A DNA stretch of 24,527 bases from Desulfocapsa sp. (GCA_029934915.1 JAOZLI010000006.1:1-24527), one strand, 5' to 3'; positions 1 to 8,255 are shown, numbered from the stretch's first letter. Notes: generated from the letters alone by a model not told the origin. Numbers and translations: made by a program.

Positions 1-617
1 GTCACACCTATATGCAAGGGATAGTCACTCAGTTGAGAAAGTTGTTGATACCCGCTGATACAGGTTAAGGTGTCCGACGATTTGATGGAAATTTTGATTT
101 CTTCAAATCCCTGTTTTTCAAGGAGCCGAACATTTCGTAGCGCACTTTCAATAAGAGAACGTGGATTTTCCTGGGTGGGATACCCATATTCCTTCAGCAG
201 ATCCTTTTCGATGGAACCGGAATTCACGCCCACACGAATGGGTACCTTATGAACTTTAGCAGCATCAACCACCTTTGCGAGTTTCTGCGCGCCGCCTAGA
301 TTTCCTGGGTTAATACGAATCCCCTGGGCGCCGTTTTCCATAGCTGCCACTGCCAGACGATGATCAAAATGAATATCAGCAATAAGAGGAATAAGGATTT
401 TTTCACGAATACCGGCAATGGCTTTTGCCGCATCCTGATCAAGCACTGCTACCCTTACAATATCACACCCGGCATCCTGCAGTCTGGTGATCTGGGCAAG
501 CGTTGCCTCAACATCCCTCGTGTCCGTATTGGTCATGGATTGTACGGAGACAGGGCTGTTTCCACCTACGGCCACATCTCCAACCTGGATCGTTCGAGTC
601 TGTTTTCTCAGTATCAT
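1..617 (-). CDS. ispG: 4-hydroxy-3-methylbut-2-enyl diphosphate synthase (flavodoxin/ferredoxin), N-terminal part
   Basis: IspG (GcpE) converts methylerythritol cyclodiphosphate to HMBPP, the next-to-last step of the MEP isoprenoid pathway; it is a cytosolic [4Fe-4S] enzyme. About 205 residues are visible, from MILRKQTRTIQVG through VQSMTNTDTRDVEAT, DIVRVAV, PLIADIHFDH, GIRINPGN and VPIRVGVNSGS to ISIKSSDT, all typical of the TIM-barrel half. The C-terminal iron-sulfur domain lies beyond the window edge. The ATG (617-615) overlaps the tsaB stop as ATGA, so translation is probably coupled. It stands two genes downstream of dxr, the first committed enzyme of the same pathway. The family call is firm. 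Confidence 0.95.
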   Translation of the reverse strand, partial: MILRKQTRTIQVGDVAVGGNSPVSVQSMTNTDTRDVEATLAQITRLQDAGCDIVRVAVLDQDAAKAIAGIREKILIPLIADIHFDHRLAVAAMENGAQGIRINPGNLGGAQKLAKVVDAAKVHKVPIRVGVNSGSIEKDLLKEYGYPTQENPRSLIESALRNVRLLEKQGFEEIKISIKSSDTLTCISGYQQLSQLSDYPLHIGV

Positions 618-1342
618 TGGGTTACCTTAACTTTTGCTTGCAAACTAAGCTCTGCATCGGATGCCCGCACGTAAAGTGGAACCGCCGACTCAATATCCAG
701 GGTTTCATTATTTCTGAGTTTTTCACAACAGAGGAACGCAAGGGATGCAGCATTTGGATAATGCAGGGAGAGAGGTGCAATCAACAAGGGTTCTGCTACC
801 ATCTCCTGTAAAAAACTGCCGTAGGGTATTATACCATCACCTACCAGCAGACATGGTGACATTATCTCCTTAGCAAGTGCCTCAGGTTTTAATGCCTGAA
901 TCGGGCCAACAGCTCTGTATATTCCACAAGCATCTTTTGCATACCAGGCACGATACACCTCTTTTTTTCTGGCATCTAACAACGCACAAAGAGGTAATTG
1001 GCCACTACAATTAACTGCCAGACCGTCCAGGGTCGAAACGCCAAGAAGTGGCTTATCCATGGCCACGGCCAAACCTTTCATGGTGGCCATTCCAATACGC
1101 AAGCCGGTGAATGAGCCTGGCCCTAAGCCCACTCCAAAGCCATCGATATCGGCAAGGACAACGTCACTCTCTTGCAACAACCATTCTACTGCAGTAAGCA
1201 AACGCCTGGAATGGGTAATTTTCGAGTTTAAACTAATGCTTGCCAGCAGACTGCCACCATGCACATCACCAATAGTCAGGGCAACAGTACTGCAGGCAGT
1301 TGCGGTATCTACAGCGAGAATCAGTGGTTCTTCGCTGCTCAC
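614..1342 (-). CDS. tsaB: tRNA threonylcarbamoyladenosine biosynthesis protein TsaB
   Basis: TsaB (YeaZ) is the non-catalytic partner of TsaD in the complex that makes t6A37 in ANN-decoding tRNAs. The 242-residue product has the ASKHA-fold start LILAVDTATACSTVAL and the family signature GPGSFTGLRIG at residues 74-84, followed by KGLAVAMDKPLLGVSTLDGLA. Length fits the family (about 220-240). The start is GTG at 1342-1340, overlapping the rseP stop by four bases (GTGA); the ispG start overlaps its own stop in the same manner. It is thus held inside an otherwise envelope/isoprenoid cluster by translational coupling. TsaD, TsaE and TsaC are not in the window. Confidence 0.92.
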   Translation of the reverse strand: MSSEEPLILAVDTATACSTVALTIGDVHGGSLLASISLNSKITHSRRLLTAVEWLLQESDVVLADIDGFGVGLGPGSFTGLRIGMATMKGLAVAMDKPLLGVSTLDGLAVNCSGQLPLCALLDARKKEVYRAWYAKDACGIYRAVGPIQALKPEALAKEIMSPCLLVGDGIIPYGSFLQEMVAEPLLIAPLSLHYPNAASLAFLCCEKLRNNETLDIESAVPLYVRASDAELSLQAKVKVTQ

Positions 1343-2415
1343 GAACCAAAAATCCTCAACAGATCATTGTAAAAGACAAAGATCATGGCCACACCCAGAA
1401 AAGCCATACCAACCTGTTGAGCAACAATCTGCATCTTCTCTGACAATGGCTTTCGACGAATGGCCTCGATACTCATAAACATCAAATGTCCGCCATCAAG
1501 CACGGGAATGGGCAGAAGATTAAGAATACCAAGATTGACACTGAGTAGTCCCATGAAAAATAGAAAATTTATCCATCCAGCCTGCATCTGTTTTCCGGCG
1601 ATCTGGGCGATCAATATGGGGCCACCAAGATCAGAGGCTGGAACGACCTGTTGAATAAGCTTCACAAAACTAAGTACCGTTAAGCTGATGTACATCCACG
1701 TCTGAGCACAGGCAGCCTGAAATGCACCAACAAGTCCGGTGGGAGAATAAAAGAGTTCATTGGCTCGTACAACTCCTATCATATATCGTTGCTCGACTTC
1801 CTCGCCAAAGACGTTTTTCACAGGTTGGACACTGGGAGTCACCAAAACCTTAACCTCTTCCTCTCCCCGGCCAAGCCAGAAGGTCAGCTCTTTACCATTG
1901 GAATTTTTTACCAGGTTGAGCACATCCATCCATTCTTCAGTAGCAACTCCATCAATAGAAAGGATTGTATCCTCTTTCAGCACACCAGCTATTGCAGCGG
2001 GAGAATCGGGATTAACCTGGCCAACTTTGGTCGTATCAAGGCTATCGGGAAGTCCTACAATGATAAAGATTCCAAAAAAGAGAACGAGGGTGAAAAGTAA
2101 ATTAAAAAGAGGACCGGCTAACACAATAAGAAAACGCTGCCATACTTTTTTATGAGCAAAAGAAGCCTCTTTTTCTCCGGCGGCGCTCTGTTGCTCGTCT
2201 GGATTTTCACCAAACATTTTCACATATCCGCCCAAAGGAATCGCACTGATTAAGTATTCTGTATCTCCAACGGTCTTGCCATACATTTTTGGGCCAAACC
2301 CTAGAGAGAACTTCAGTACCCGAACCTTGAAAAGCTTAGCGAAAAGAAAATGTCCAAGTTCATGAACAAAAACGAGAATACCGAGGACAACAATAAAGGA
2401 AACAAGTGTATTCAT
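1339..2415 (-). CDS. rseP: RIP zinc metalloprotease RseP (site-2 protease family)
   Basis: Inner-membrane site-2 protease that cuts transmembrane segments; in E. coli it cleaves the anti-sigma factor RseA and remnant signal peptides. The 358-residue product shows the zinc motif HELGH at residues 18-22 in the first membrane helix, the conserved LGGYVKMFGE segment near 61-70, a single PDZ-like domain around 125-200 (DSPAAIAGVLKEDTILSIDG), and the third zinc-ligand motif NLLPIPVLDGGH at 299-310. It is shorter than the E. coli enzyme (450 residues, two PDZ domains), as is usual for single-PDZ RIP proteases. An 11-base palindrome (2416-2426) sits directly before the start codon and includes the weak AGGG ribosome-binding site. 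Its substrate here cannot be inferred from the window. Confidence 0.93.
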   Translation of the reverse strand: MNTLVSFIVVLGILVFVHELGHFLFAKLFKVRVLKFSLGFGPKMYGKTVGDTEYLISAIPLGGYVKMFGENPDEQQSAAGEKEASFAHKKVWQRFLIVLAGPLFNLLFTLVLFFGIFIIVGLPDSLDTTKVGQVNPDSPAAIAGVLKEDTILSIDGVATEEWMDVLNLVKNSNGKELTFWLGRGEEEVKVLVTPSVQPVKNVFGEEVEQRYMIGVVRANELFYSPTGLVGAFQAACAQTWMYISLTVLSFVKLIQQVVPASDLGGPILIAQIAGKQMQAGWINFLFFMGLLSVNLGILNLLPIPVLDGGHLMFMSIEAIRRKPLSEKMQIVAQQVGMAFLGVAMIFVFYNDLLRIFGS

Positions 2416-2445
2416 AGGGTTACCCTGAGTGAGAATAAAGCTGAA

Positions 2446-3606
2446 TTATATGTTACTACTGATAATTGCTGTTGCCTCATCGCGCGCCTGGGCATCAGCA
2501 GCAAGAATATCGGAGATAGAATCTTCACTACCATCCTGAACTCTGTCCATAACTGTAGCCACGGTTGCGGCAATATCAAGGAAAGAAATTTCATTATTAA
2601 GAAAGGCATCCACTGCAACTTCATTAGCGGCGTTTAAAACAGCAGGTAACACCCCACCCTTTTCTATGGCCAGAAAAGCCAGGGATAACGCAGGAAAGCG
2701 CTCATAATTCGGTTTATGAAATTCAAGATTTGAACACTGTGCCAGATTCAGGCCGGGAAGATCCATCTTTAAGCGCCTTGGATAGGAGAGTGCATAGGCG
2801 ATGGGAATACGCATATCGGGAATCCCAAGCTGAGCGATGACCGACCCGTCCTGAAATTCAACCAGTGAATGGACGATGGATTGCGGATGAACCACAACGT
2901 CAATGGAATCCACGGGCATATCGAAAAGCCATTTGGCCTCAATAACTTCCAGTCCCTTATTCATAAGAGTTGCCGAATCAATGGAGATCTTACGTCCCAT
3001 ATCCCAGTTGGGATGATTCAGGGCCTGGGCAGGAGTGACGGTTTCAAGTTCAGCCTGGCTTTTCTGACGAAACGGCCCACCCGAAGCAGTTAAGATAATC
3101 TTCGCCACATCTGACCGATGGCCAGCCTCAAGGGATTGAAAGATGGCACTATGTTCAGAATCCACAGGCAGCAGATTGACATTGTTCTTCTGACAGGAAT
3201 CCATGACCAGCTTGCCGGCCATAACTAAGGTCTCTTTATTAGCAAGCCCAATATCCTTCCCAGCTTCAATGGCGGCAAGCGTTGGTAAAAGACCTGCGGC
3301 TCCAACAATGGCAGAGATCGTCATTGTTGCAGAAGAGAAGGCGGCAACTTCCTCGGCTCCTTCGGTACCATAGCGAATTCTATCACTATAAGAGGCAGGA
3401 AGAGCTTTTTTCAACGCTTCTGCACCCTTTTTATCGGCCACGGAAATAACTTCAGGATTAAACTCAAGGACCTGTTCACAGAGTTTGGGGATATTCTTTC
3501 CGGCGGCAAGCCCACATATACGATAGCGGTCTGAAAAACTGCGTACAACATCAAGGACGTTACAGCCAATGGAACCTGTGGAACCAAGAAGTGACAGTGT
3601 TTTCAT
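2446..3606 (-). CDS. dxr: 1-deoxy-D-xylulose 5-phosphate reductoisomerase
   Basis: Dxr (IspC) turns 1-deoxyxylulose 5-phosphate into 2-C-methylerythritol 4-phosphate using NADPH, the committed MEP-pathway step and the target of fosmidomycin. The 386-residue protein has the nucleotide-binding loop LGSTGSIG at residues 7-14, [11 protein letters not shown] near 121-131, the metal-binding stretch [12 protein letters not shown] (D149, E151), [27 protein letters not shown] and [12 protein letters not shown]. Length matches the family. The start follows the cdsA stop by three bases and has no good Shine-Dalgarno sequence, so it probably depends on coupling to cdsA translation. With ispG nearby, two MEP enzymes share this cluster. 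Confidence 0.96.
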   Translation of the reverse strand: MKTLSLLGSTGSIGCNVLDVVRSFSDRYRICGLAAGKNIPKLCEQVLEFNPEVISVADKKGAEALKKALPASYSDRIRYGTEGAEEVAAFSSATMTISAIVGAAGLLPTLAAIEAGKDIGLANKETLVMAGKLVMDSCQKNNVNLLPVDSEHSAIFQSLEAGHRSDVAKIILTASGGPFRQKSQAELETVTPAQALNHPNWDMGRKISIDSATLMNKGLEVIEAKWLFDMPVDSIDVVVHPQSIVHSLVEFQDGSVIAQLGIPDMRIPIAYALSYPRRLKMDLPGLNLAQCSNLEFHKPNYERFPALSLAFLAIEKGGVLPAVLNAANEVAVDAFLNNEISFLDIAATVATVMDRVQDGSEDSISDILAADAQARDEATAIISSNI

Positions 3607-3609
3607 ATC

Positions 3610-4410
3610 TTAGACTACGGGGAAGAAGATGAGTAGGAGGTAATACAAAACAGGAGCCGCAAAAAGCATGGAATCTGCGCGGTCAAGTACTCCACCATGA
3701 CCCCCTAGAATTGTTCCTGAATCTTTGGTTCCGGTGGCACGTTTAATTATAGATTCGGTAAGATCACCGCAAATACCAATCACACCTATAACCACTGCAG
3801 AAACCAGGACAAACACCCAGGGTACAGTATCTAGAAGCAGCATCGCCAGACCACTCGCAACCAGCATACCAGTGATAATACCACCAACGGCACCTTCTAT
3901 GGTTTTCTTGGGACTTATTAAAGAACTCAATTTATGTTTGCCAAAGGCACGACCGGTGTAATAAGCACCAGAATCAGATCCTGCGGTAATACCGGTAAGA
4001 ATCAACAACCATGAACTCCCATCGGGAAGTATCCTGATAAGATAAAGATGTGCACCCATAAAACCAATCCAGACGAGACAAAAGGTTCCACGGGCAAGAA
4101 AGCTATAGCTGTCAAACCCTTCCCTGTACCCGGCAAGGGTCCAGAAGGCAAGAAATAGAAAAGCAAGGACAAAACCATCGTCCAGGCCAAGGACAGGAAA
4201 AAACAGTTGTGACAAAAGAGGAAAAATAGAAAGACAGGCAAGGATCAGAGATTGTGAAAAAGAATCTTCAACAAGGGACATTCTGCCATATTCGTAGGCA
4301 CCTATACACAGGGCAGGAACGAGAACAACAGCAAATAGAAGTGCCGAACCTTTAAGAAGCAGAAACACCCAGCAGAGAACAAGGGCAATGCCTGGTAAGA
4401 GTCGATTCAT
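3610..4410 (-). CDS. cdsA: phosphatidate cytidylyltransferase (CDP-diacylglycerol synthase)
   Basis: CdsA makes CDP-diacylglycerol from phosphatidate and CTP at the inner membrane, the branch-point precursor of bacterial phospholipids. The 266-residue product is strongly hydrophobic with several predicted membrane helices, including a hydrophobic N-terminus (LLPGIALVLCWVFLLLKG). It carries SDSGAYYTGRAFGKHKL and SPKKTIEGAVGG, and near the C-terminus the CDS signature S-x-x-K-R-x4-K-D-x-G ending in GGHGGVLDRADS. Length is normal. It sits four bases after uppS and three before dxr, so all three are most likely translated from one message. Confidence 0.94.
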   Translation of the reverse strand: MNRLLPGIALVLCWVFLLLKGSALLFAVVLVPALCIGAYEYGRMSLVEDSFSQSLILACLSIFPLLSQLFFPVLGLDDGFVLAFLFLAFWTLAGYREGFDSYSFLARGTFCLVWIGFMGAHLYLIRILPDGSSWLLILTGITAGSDSGAYYTGRAFGKHKLSSLISPKKTIEGAVGGIITGMLVASGLAMLLLDTVPWVFVLVSAVVIGVIGICGDLTESIIKRATGTKDSGTILGGHGGVLDRADSMLFAAPVLYYLLLIFFPVV

Positions 4411-4414
4411 GTCC

Positions 4415-5161
4415 TCACTCGCTCACAACCTGGGCACTGGTCTTTCCGAATCGTCTTTCACGCCCCTGAAATTCAAGAATGGCAGAATGAAAGGCCTCCT
4501 CCCGAAAATCCGGCCACATAGTATCTGTAAAATATATCTCAGCGTAGGATGCCTGCCAAAGGAGAAAATTGGAGAGACGAGCTTCACCACCCGTTCGAAT
4601 CAGCAGGTCAGGATCTGGCAATTCAGCGGTATACAGATGCGAATCAATGACCTTTTCATCAATGGCATCGATCTGTAAAGAGCCGTCACGTACTTCAGTT
4701 GCAATGTGCTGAACAGCCTGAATAAGTTCACTGCGTCCACCGTAGCTCAGCGCAAGATTCAGGGTGAGTTTGTCATTTGAGGCAGTTTTTTCCATGGTAT
4801 CTTCAAGAACCTGCCGTACATCTTTGGGCAGCCTTGCAATATCACCAATACAAGTAAGACGAATAGAATTCTTCAACATCTTTGCAAGCTCTTTTAGCAG
4901 ATAGGTCTTTAAAAGACCCATAAGACCGCCTACCTCATCTGCTGGCCGTTTCCAGTTTTCGGTGGAAAAAGCGTACAGTGTGAGTACTTCAACACCAAGA
5001 TCACGGGCACATTCGACAATTTGCTGAACAGTTTCCACACCGACCTTATGACCATAAAGACGTGGTCTGCCTTGACGTTTGGCCCAGCGACCATTGCCAT
5101 CCATAATAATGGCAACATGGCGGGGAATACGTTTCAGGTCTATTGCATCGGGCAAAAGCAT
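4415..5161 (-). CDS. uppS: isoprenyl transferase (di-trans,poly-cis-undecaprenyl diphosphate synthase)
   Basis: UppS adds eight isopentenyl units to farnesyl diphosphate to form undecaprenyl diphosphate, the lipid carrier for peptidoglycan and O-antigen units. The 248-residue protein has the catalytic HVAIIMDGNGRWA (D21), YGHKVGVE, FSTENWKRP near 65-73, the cis-prenyltransferase motif DLLIRTGGEARLSNFLLWQ, YAEIYF and the C-terminal GRERRFGK. The ATG overlaps the frr stop by one base (TAATG), with a GGAAG ribosome-binding site inside frr. It consumes the C5 units made by the MEP pathway whose genes dxr and ispG lie just downstream. Confidence 0.96.
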   Translation of the reverse strand: MLLPDAIDLKRIPRHVAIIMDGNGRWAKRQGRPRLYGHKVGVETVQQIVECARDLGVEVLTLYAFSTENWKRPADEVGGLMGLLKTYLLKELAKMLKNSIRLTCIGDIARLPKDVRQVLEDTMEKTASNDKLTLNLALSYGGRSELIQAVQHIATEVRDGSLQIDAIDEKVIDSHLYTAELPDPDLLIRTGGEARLSNFLLWQASYAEIYFTDTMWPDFREEAFHSAILEFQGRERRFGKTSAQVVSE

Positions 5162-5715
5162 TACACTTCCATCATCTCAGTTTCTTTATTGTCGGTAATT
5201 TCATCGATCTGTTTTACGTATTTATCGGTCTCAGCCTGCGCATCGTCCTGAAGCTTAAAAAGATCATCTTCTGAGATTTCCTTGTCCTTCTTCTGTTGCT
5301 TTAAGGTGTCGATGGCTTCACGACGAACGTTACGAATGGCCACACGAAATTCCTCAGCAACTTTACGTACCATCTTAACCAGTTCCTTTCGACGCTCTTC
5401 GGTAAGCTGTGGAATATTGAGGCGAATAACTTTGCCATCATTAGCAGGAGCAAGGCCAAGATTAGATTTAAGAATTGCCTTCTCAATGGCTGGTACCATC
5501 TGGGGATCCCAGGGTTGAATGGCAATCATTCTACTTTCGGGAATTGTCATGGTGGCGACTTGATTCATTGGCATCATAGAGCCGTAGGCATCAACGGAAA
5601 TTCCGTCCAGAAGCGATATGGAAGCTCGACCAGTACGTACCTTTGACAATTCTGCTTTAAACGCTTCCACGCTTTTCTTCATTTTGTCTGACAGCTCTGC
5701 AATCACTTCATTCAT
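5161..5715 (-). CDS. frr: ribosome recycling factor
   Basis: RRF works with EF-G to split the post-termination ribosome. The product is 184 residues from MNEVIAELSDKMKKSVEAFK, close to the usual 185, with ELSKVRTGRAS, NQVATMTIPESR, IQPWDP, IEKAILKSNLGLAPANDG, IRLNIPQLTEERRKELVK and NVRREAID as in the family. I place the start at the ATG at 5715-5713 because GAGGAG lies eight bases upstream; an in-frame TTG at 5721 would sit only two bases from that site. It follows pyrH by 19 bases, giving the widespread rpsB-tsf-pyrH-frr order. Confidence 0.96.
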   Translation of the reverse strand: MNEVIAELSDKMKKSVEAFKAELSKVRTGRASISLLDGISVDAYGSMMPMNQVATMTIPESRMIAIQPWDPQMVPAIEKAILKSNLGLAPANDGKVIRLNIPQLTEERRKELVKMVRKVAEEFRVAIRNVRREAIDTLKQQKKDKEISEDDLFKLQDDAQAETDKYVKQIDEITDNKETEMMEV

Positions 5716-5734
5716 GTCCAAGTCTCCTCAATCC

Positions 5735-6445
5735 TTATTGAATAGTAGTACCAATTTTTTCACCAACAACTGCTCTTCGAATATTTCCAGACTCGGTCAT
5801 ATTGAGAACCATAATGGGTTTTTTATCTTCCTTGGCAAGAGCAATGCCCGCGGCATCCATAACTCGCAAATTACGGGTAAGCACCTCATCATAGCTCAAA
5901 TTGTCAAATTTAACAGCATCTTCATGCACAACCGGGTCTTTATCATAGACCCCATCTACCTTGGTTGCTTTAATGATAATATCTGCATCTATTTCAAGGG
6001 CGCGGAGCACACCTGCAGAATCTGTTGTAAAGTAAGGATTACCTGTGCCGGCAGCAAAAATCACCGCACGCCCCTTTTCAAGATGACGGGTGGCACGTCT
6101 GCGAATGTATGGTTCACAGACAAGTCGCATGGGTATAGCAGACATGACTCGCGTCACTATGCCATTTTGTTCAAGAGCATCCTGAAGAGCCAGTGAATTA
6201 ATAACAGTAGCGAGCATGCCCATGTTATCAGCTGCAGTTCTATCCATCCCCTGACTGGCACCTTTTACGCCACGAAATATATTTCCTGCTCCAATAACGA
6301 TACCTATTTCTACACCAAGATCCATAATCTCTTTAATTTCTTTGGAAATCTCATCAAGGACGTCTGTATTAATACCAAAGGCATCAGCACCCATAAGGGC
6401 CTCACCACTTAATTTTAATAGTATCCTGTTATACTTTAGCTCCAT
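5735..6445 (-). CDS. pyrH: UMP kinase (uridylate kinase)
   Basis: PyrH phosphorylates UMP to UDP in pyrimidine nucleotide synthesis and belongs to the amino acid kinase fold, unrelated to eukaryotic UMP/CMP kinase. The 236-residue protein has LLKLSGEAL at 9-17, GAGNIFRG at 52-59, [21 protein letters not shown] at 68 onward, [17 protein letters not shown] near 133-149, and [13 protein letters not shown] at 159-171. The glycine-rich loop reads GAGN rather than the more common GGGN, a mild change. A hairpin in the 78-base gap from tsf lies upstream. Function is clear from the motifs and from its place between tsf and frr. Confidence 0.96.
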   Translation of the reverse strand: MELKYNRILLKLSGEALMGADAFGINTDVLDEISKEIKEIMDLGVEIGIVIGAGNIFRGVKGASQGMDRTAADNMGMLATVINSLALQDALEQNGIVTRVMSAIPMRLVCEPYIRRRATRHLEKGRAVIFAAGTGNPYFTTDSAGVLRALEIDADIIIKATKVDGVYDKDPVVHEDAVKFDNLSYDEVLTRNLRVMDAAGIALAKEDKKPIMVLNMTESGNIRRAVVGEKIGTTIQ

Positions 6446-6474
6446 GACGGACTCCTGAAAGAGGTATTGGAAAG

Positions 6475-6507
6475 ATGCACACCAGTCCTCAACGGAATAG
6501 TGTGCAT
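6475..6507 (-). promoter_or_regulatory. stem-loop in the tsf-pyrH gap
   Basis: Perfect 8-base inverted repeat, GTGTGCAT paired with ATGCACAC, around a 17-base loop in the 78-base gap between tsf and pyrH. No run of T follows on the minus strand, so it is not a clear terminator. An attenuation or RNA-processing role is inference. Confidence 0.35.
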
Positions 6508-6523
6508 GGAGGGAAATAGAAAA

Positions 6524-7114
6524 TCAGCCAACCTGAAAACGGGAGAAGCGTTTAATAGAAATTGATTCACCCATTTTACCAATAAGATCGGTGATCATTT
6601 CCTGGATGGTAAACTCAGGATCTTTTACAAATGGTTGGTCAAGCAAACATATTTCCTTAAGGAATTTATCCATCTTACCACCTACCATTTTTTCTACTAT
6701 ATTTTCAGGCTTGCCAGAATCGATGGCCTGTTGAACATAGATCTCTTTTTCTCGATCAAGGACTTCTTGTGGAACATCCTCTTTGCTAAGTGCGACAGGA
6801 TTAATTGCAGCAACATGAAGCGCAAGCTCACGGGCAAATTCCTTAAAACCATCTGTCTTAGCAACGAAATCACTTTCACAGGAGAGTTCAACCATGGCAG
6901 CAATTTTTCCACCCGCGTGGATATAACATTCAATGGTTCCCTCGCTGGTCTCACGGCCGGCACGTTTTGCAGCTACAGCCAGACCTTTCTGACGAAGCAG
7001 ATCAACGGCCTTTTCCATATCACCGTCGGTTTCACCGAGAGCCCTTTTGCAATCCATCATGCCTGCTGAAGTTGTGTCACGCAGATCTTTAACCATTTTA
7101 GCTGTAATATTCAT
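6524..7114 (-). CDS. tsf: translation elongation factor Ts (short form)
   Basis: EF-Ts releases GDP from EF-Tu. The 196-residue product begins with the UBA-like helical domain (MVKDLRDTTSAGMMDCKRAL, D30 to K50), then the core domain with CESDFVAKTDGFKEFA at 79 onward, where the D-F pair enters the EF-Tu nucleotide site, and ends KEICLLDQPFVKD and ISIKRFSRFQVG. It is much shorter than the E. coli protein (283) but looks complete at both ends; compact EF-Ts of about 200 residues occur in many phyla. AAGGA lies at a proper distance from the ATG. It lies 141 bases after rpsB, a gap full of hairpins. Confidence 0.95.
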   Translation of the reverse strand: MNITAKMVKDLRDTTSAGMMDCKRALGETDGDMEKAVDLLRQKGLAVAAKRAGRETSEGTIECYIHAGGKIAAMVELSCESDFVAKTDGFKEFARELALHVAAINPVALSKEDVPQEVLDREKEIYVQQAIDSGKPENIVEKMVGGKMDKFLKEICLLDQPFVKDPEFTIQEMITDLIGKMGESISIKRFSRFQVG

Positions 7115-7154
7115 AATATTCCTTAAAAATAATTCTATTCTAACTATTTTACCC

Positions 7155-7170
7155 TACAGATAAATCTGTA
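7155..7170 (-). promoter_or_regulatory. stem-loop upstream of tsf
   Basis: Perfect inverted repeat TACAGAT-AA-ATCTGTA (or a 6-base stem with loop TAAA) in the rpsB-tsf gap, about 40 bases before the tsf start. It is not followed by T residues. It is the last of three hairpins in this gap. Confidence 0.35.
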
Positions 7171-7188
7171 ACAGGTAGACATAACAAA

Positions 7189-7204
7189 GGGGCTATACAG
7201 CCCC
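7189..7204 (-). terminator. terminator-like hairpin between rpsB and tsf
   Basis: On the minus strand GGGGCT-GTAT-AGCCCC forms a GC-rich 6-base stem with a 4-base loop, followed by TTTGTTAT. It starts about 52 bases after the rpsB stop and precedes tsf, so it probably acts as a partial terminator or attenuator that lowers tsf relative to rpsB. A partial terminator between rpsB and tsf is known in E. coli; function here is inferred. The U tract is short and interrupted. Confidence 0.5.
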
Positions 7205-7220
7205 TCTGATTTCAATTCAG

Positions 7221-7238
7221 ACTGTTTAAAGAAACAGT
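7221..7238 (-). promoter_or_regulatory. stem-loop just after the rpsB stop
   Basis: Perfect 7-base inverted repeat ACTGTTT with AAACAGT around a 4-base loop, 17 bases after the rpsB stop codon. It could protect the rpsB 3' end or act in the hairpin series that separates rpsB from tsf. Confidence 0.35.
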
Positions 7239-7255
7239 TTAACACATGGCAGCAA

Positions 7256-8047
7256 TCAGCCCTCTGTGCCTTCGGCAGGAGCTGCATCACCAGCAGCAGC
7301 CAACTCTTCACTGGTTTCGGACATTGCAGCCATCATAGCCTCATCGGAAGCATCATCACCATCACGTGCAGCCTTACCGGCCAGTATGCTTTCACTCATT
7401 TGATTACAAATTAAACGAATGGAGCGGATGGCATCGTCATTACCGGGAATGAGATAATCTATGCCATCGGGATCACAGTTAGTGTCAGCAAGTGCTATTA
7501 CAGGAATTTTAAGCTTCTGCGCTTCGTTAATGGCAATGGCTTCATTTTTGGGATCAACAATTAAGATAGCTGTGGGAGTATTACGCATATGTTTGATTCC
7601 ACCAACATTACGTTCTAGCTTCACACGCTCTTTCTCCATGAGCAAAATTTCTTTTTTAGGGAATCGACTAATGGAACCATCTTCCTGCATTGACTCAATG
7701 GATTTCAATCGTTCAATGGAATTTTTAATGGTTTGGAAGTTTGTCATCATTCCACCAAGCCAACGATGATCAACGTATGGCATACCGCATCGCATAGCTT
7801 CTTCTTTGATAATAGTACGCGCCTGACGTTTGGTTCCGACAAATAAAACATTTCCGCCACTTTCGACTTCTTTGCTAACAAAGTCAGTAGCAACATCAAA
7901 CATTTTTTTACTTTTATCAAGATTGATAATATAAATGCCGTTACGTGGACCATAAATGTATGGTTTCATTTTTGGATTCCATCGACGAGTCTGATGACCA
8001 AAATGCAAACCTGCCTTAAGCATATCTTTAACTGTTACTTTTCCCAT
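7256..8047 (-). CDS. rpsB: 30S ribosomal protein S2
   Basis: S2 binds late to the 30S subunit and is needed for S1 docking. The 263-residue protein has the S2 signatures [40 protein letters not shown] near the C-terminal third, and [14 protein letters not shown] with FVGTKRQAR. An acidic, alanine-rich tail after residue 228 ([14 protein letters not shown]...) is low-complexity and probably disordered. The ribosome-binding site AAGGAG lies six bases before the ATG. The gene opens the rpsB-tsf-pyrH-frr cluster and has a 208-base upstream region with a candidate promoter and a 9-base inverted repeat. Confidence 0.97.
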   Translation of the reverse strand: MGKVTVKDMLKAGLHFGHQTRRWNPKMKPYIYGPRNGIYIINLDKSKKMFDVATDFVSKEVESGGNVLFVGTKRQARTIIKEEAMRCGMPYVDHRWLGGMMTNFQTIKNSIERLKSIESMQEDGSISRFPKKEILLMEKERVKLERNVGGIKHMRNTPTAILIVDPKNEAIAINEAQKLKIPVIALADTNCDPDGIDYLIPGNDDAIRSIRLICNQMSESILAGKAARDGDDASDEAMMAAMSETSEELAAAGDAAPAEGTEG

Positions 8048-8087
8048 GTGATTCTCCTTTTCCGGTTAACCCTCCATCCCTCCTTCA

Positions 8088-8110
8088 TTATGGCTAAGTA
8101 CTAGCCATAA
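8088..8110 (-). promoter_or_regulatory. rpsB leader stem-loop
   Basis: Perfect 9-base inverted repeat (TTATGGCTA with TAGCCATAA) around a 5-base loop, 40 bases upstream of the rpsB start and downstream of the candidate promoter. The position fits a leader RNA element; S2 represses its own mRNA through the rpsB leader in some proteobacteria. That this stem does so is inference. Confidence 0.45.
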
Positions 8111-8135
8111 CACCAGAATACGGTGAGATGTGTGT

Positions 8136-8165
8136 ATTATGTTTAAACCACCCAATGTGGACCAA
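8136..8165 (-). promoter_or_regulatory. candidate sigma70 promoter for rpsB
   Basis: On the minus strand TTGGTC (8165-8160) and CATAAT (8141-8136) are separated by 18 bases, about 90-120 bases upstream of rpsB. The -10 is good and the -35 weak. The 208-base gap after ykgJ supports an independent start here, but no direct evidence exists. Confidence 0.3.
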
Positions 8166-8214
8166 ACGATTTCAAGTAAAGCAAAACTATTCTTTTTACC
8201 ACAGCACTAGCACT

Positions 8215-8232
8215 TACGCAAGTTTTTGCGTA
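8215..8232 (-). promoter_or_regulatory. stem-loop after ykgJ
   Basis: Inverted repeat TACGCAA with TTGCGTA around a 4-base loop, 23 bases past the ykgJ stop, with a further imperfect GCA/TGC extension. No T run follows on either strand, so an intrinsic terminator is doubtful. Confidence 0.3.
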
Positions 8233-8255
8233 CTGCAGAACAATAAATAATATTT

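Noticed and set aside
2416-2426. AGGGTAACCCT palindrome before the rseP start
   Set aside because: Possible operator or start-masking stem, but it has a one-base centre and merely includes the AGGG ribosome-binding site; not enough to call a regulator site.
5618-6196. Open frame of 192 codons on the plus strand
   Set aside because: It is antisense to frr and pyrH, which have full family motifs. It resembles nothing I recognise and its composition is that of a shadow frame.
6635-7069. Open frame of 144 codons on the plus strand
   Set aside because: Antisense to tsf, with no recognisable family; treated as a shadow.
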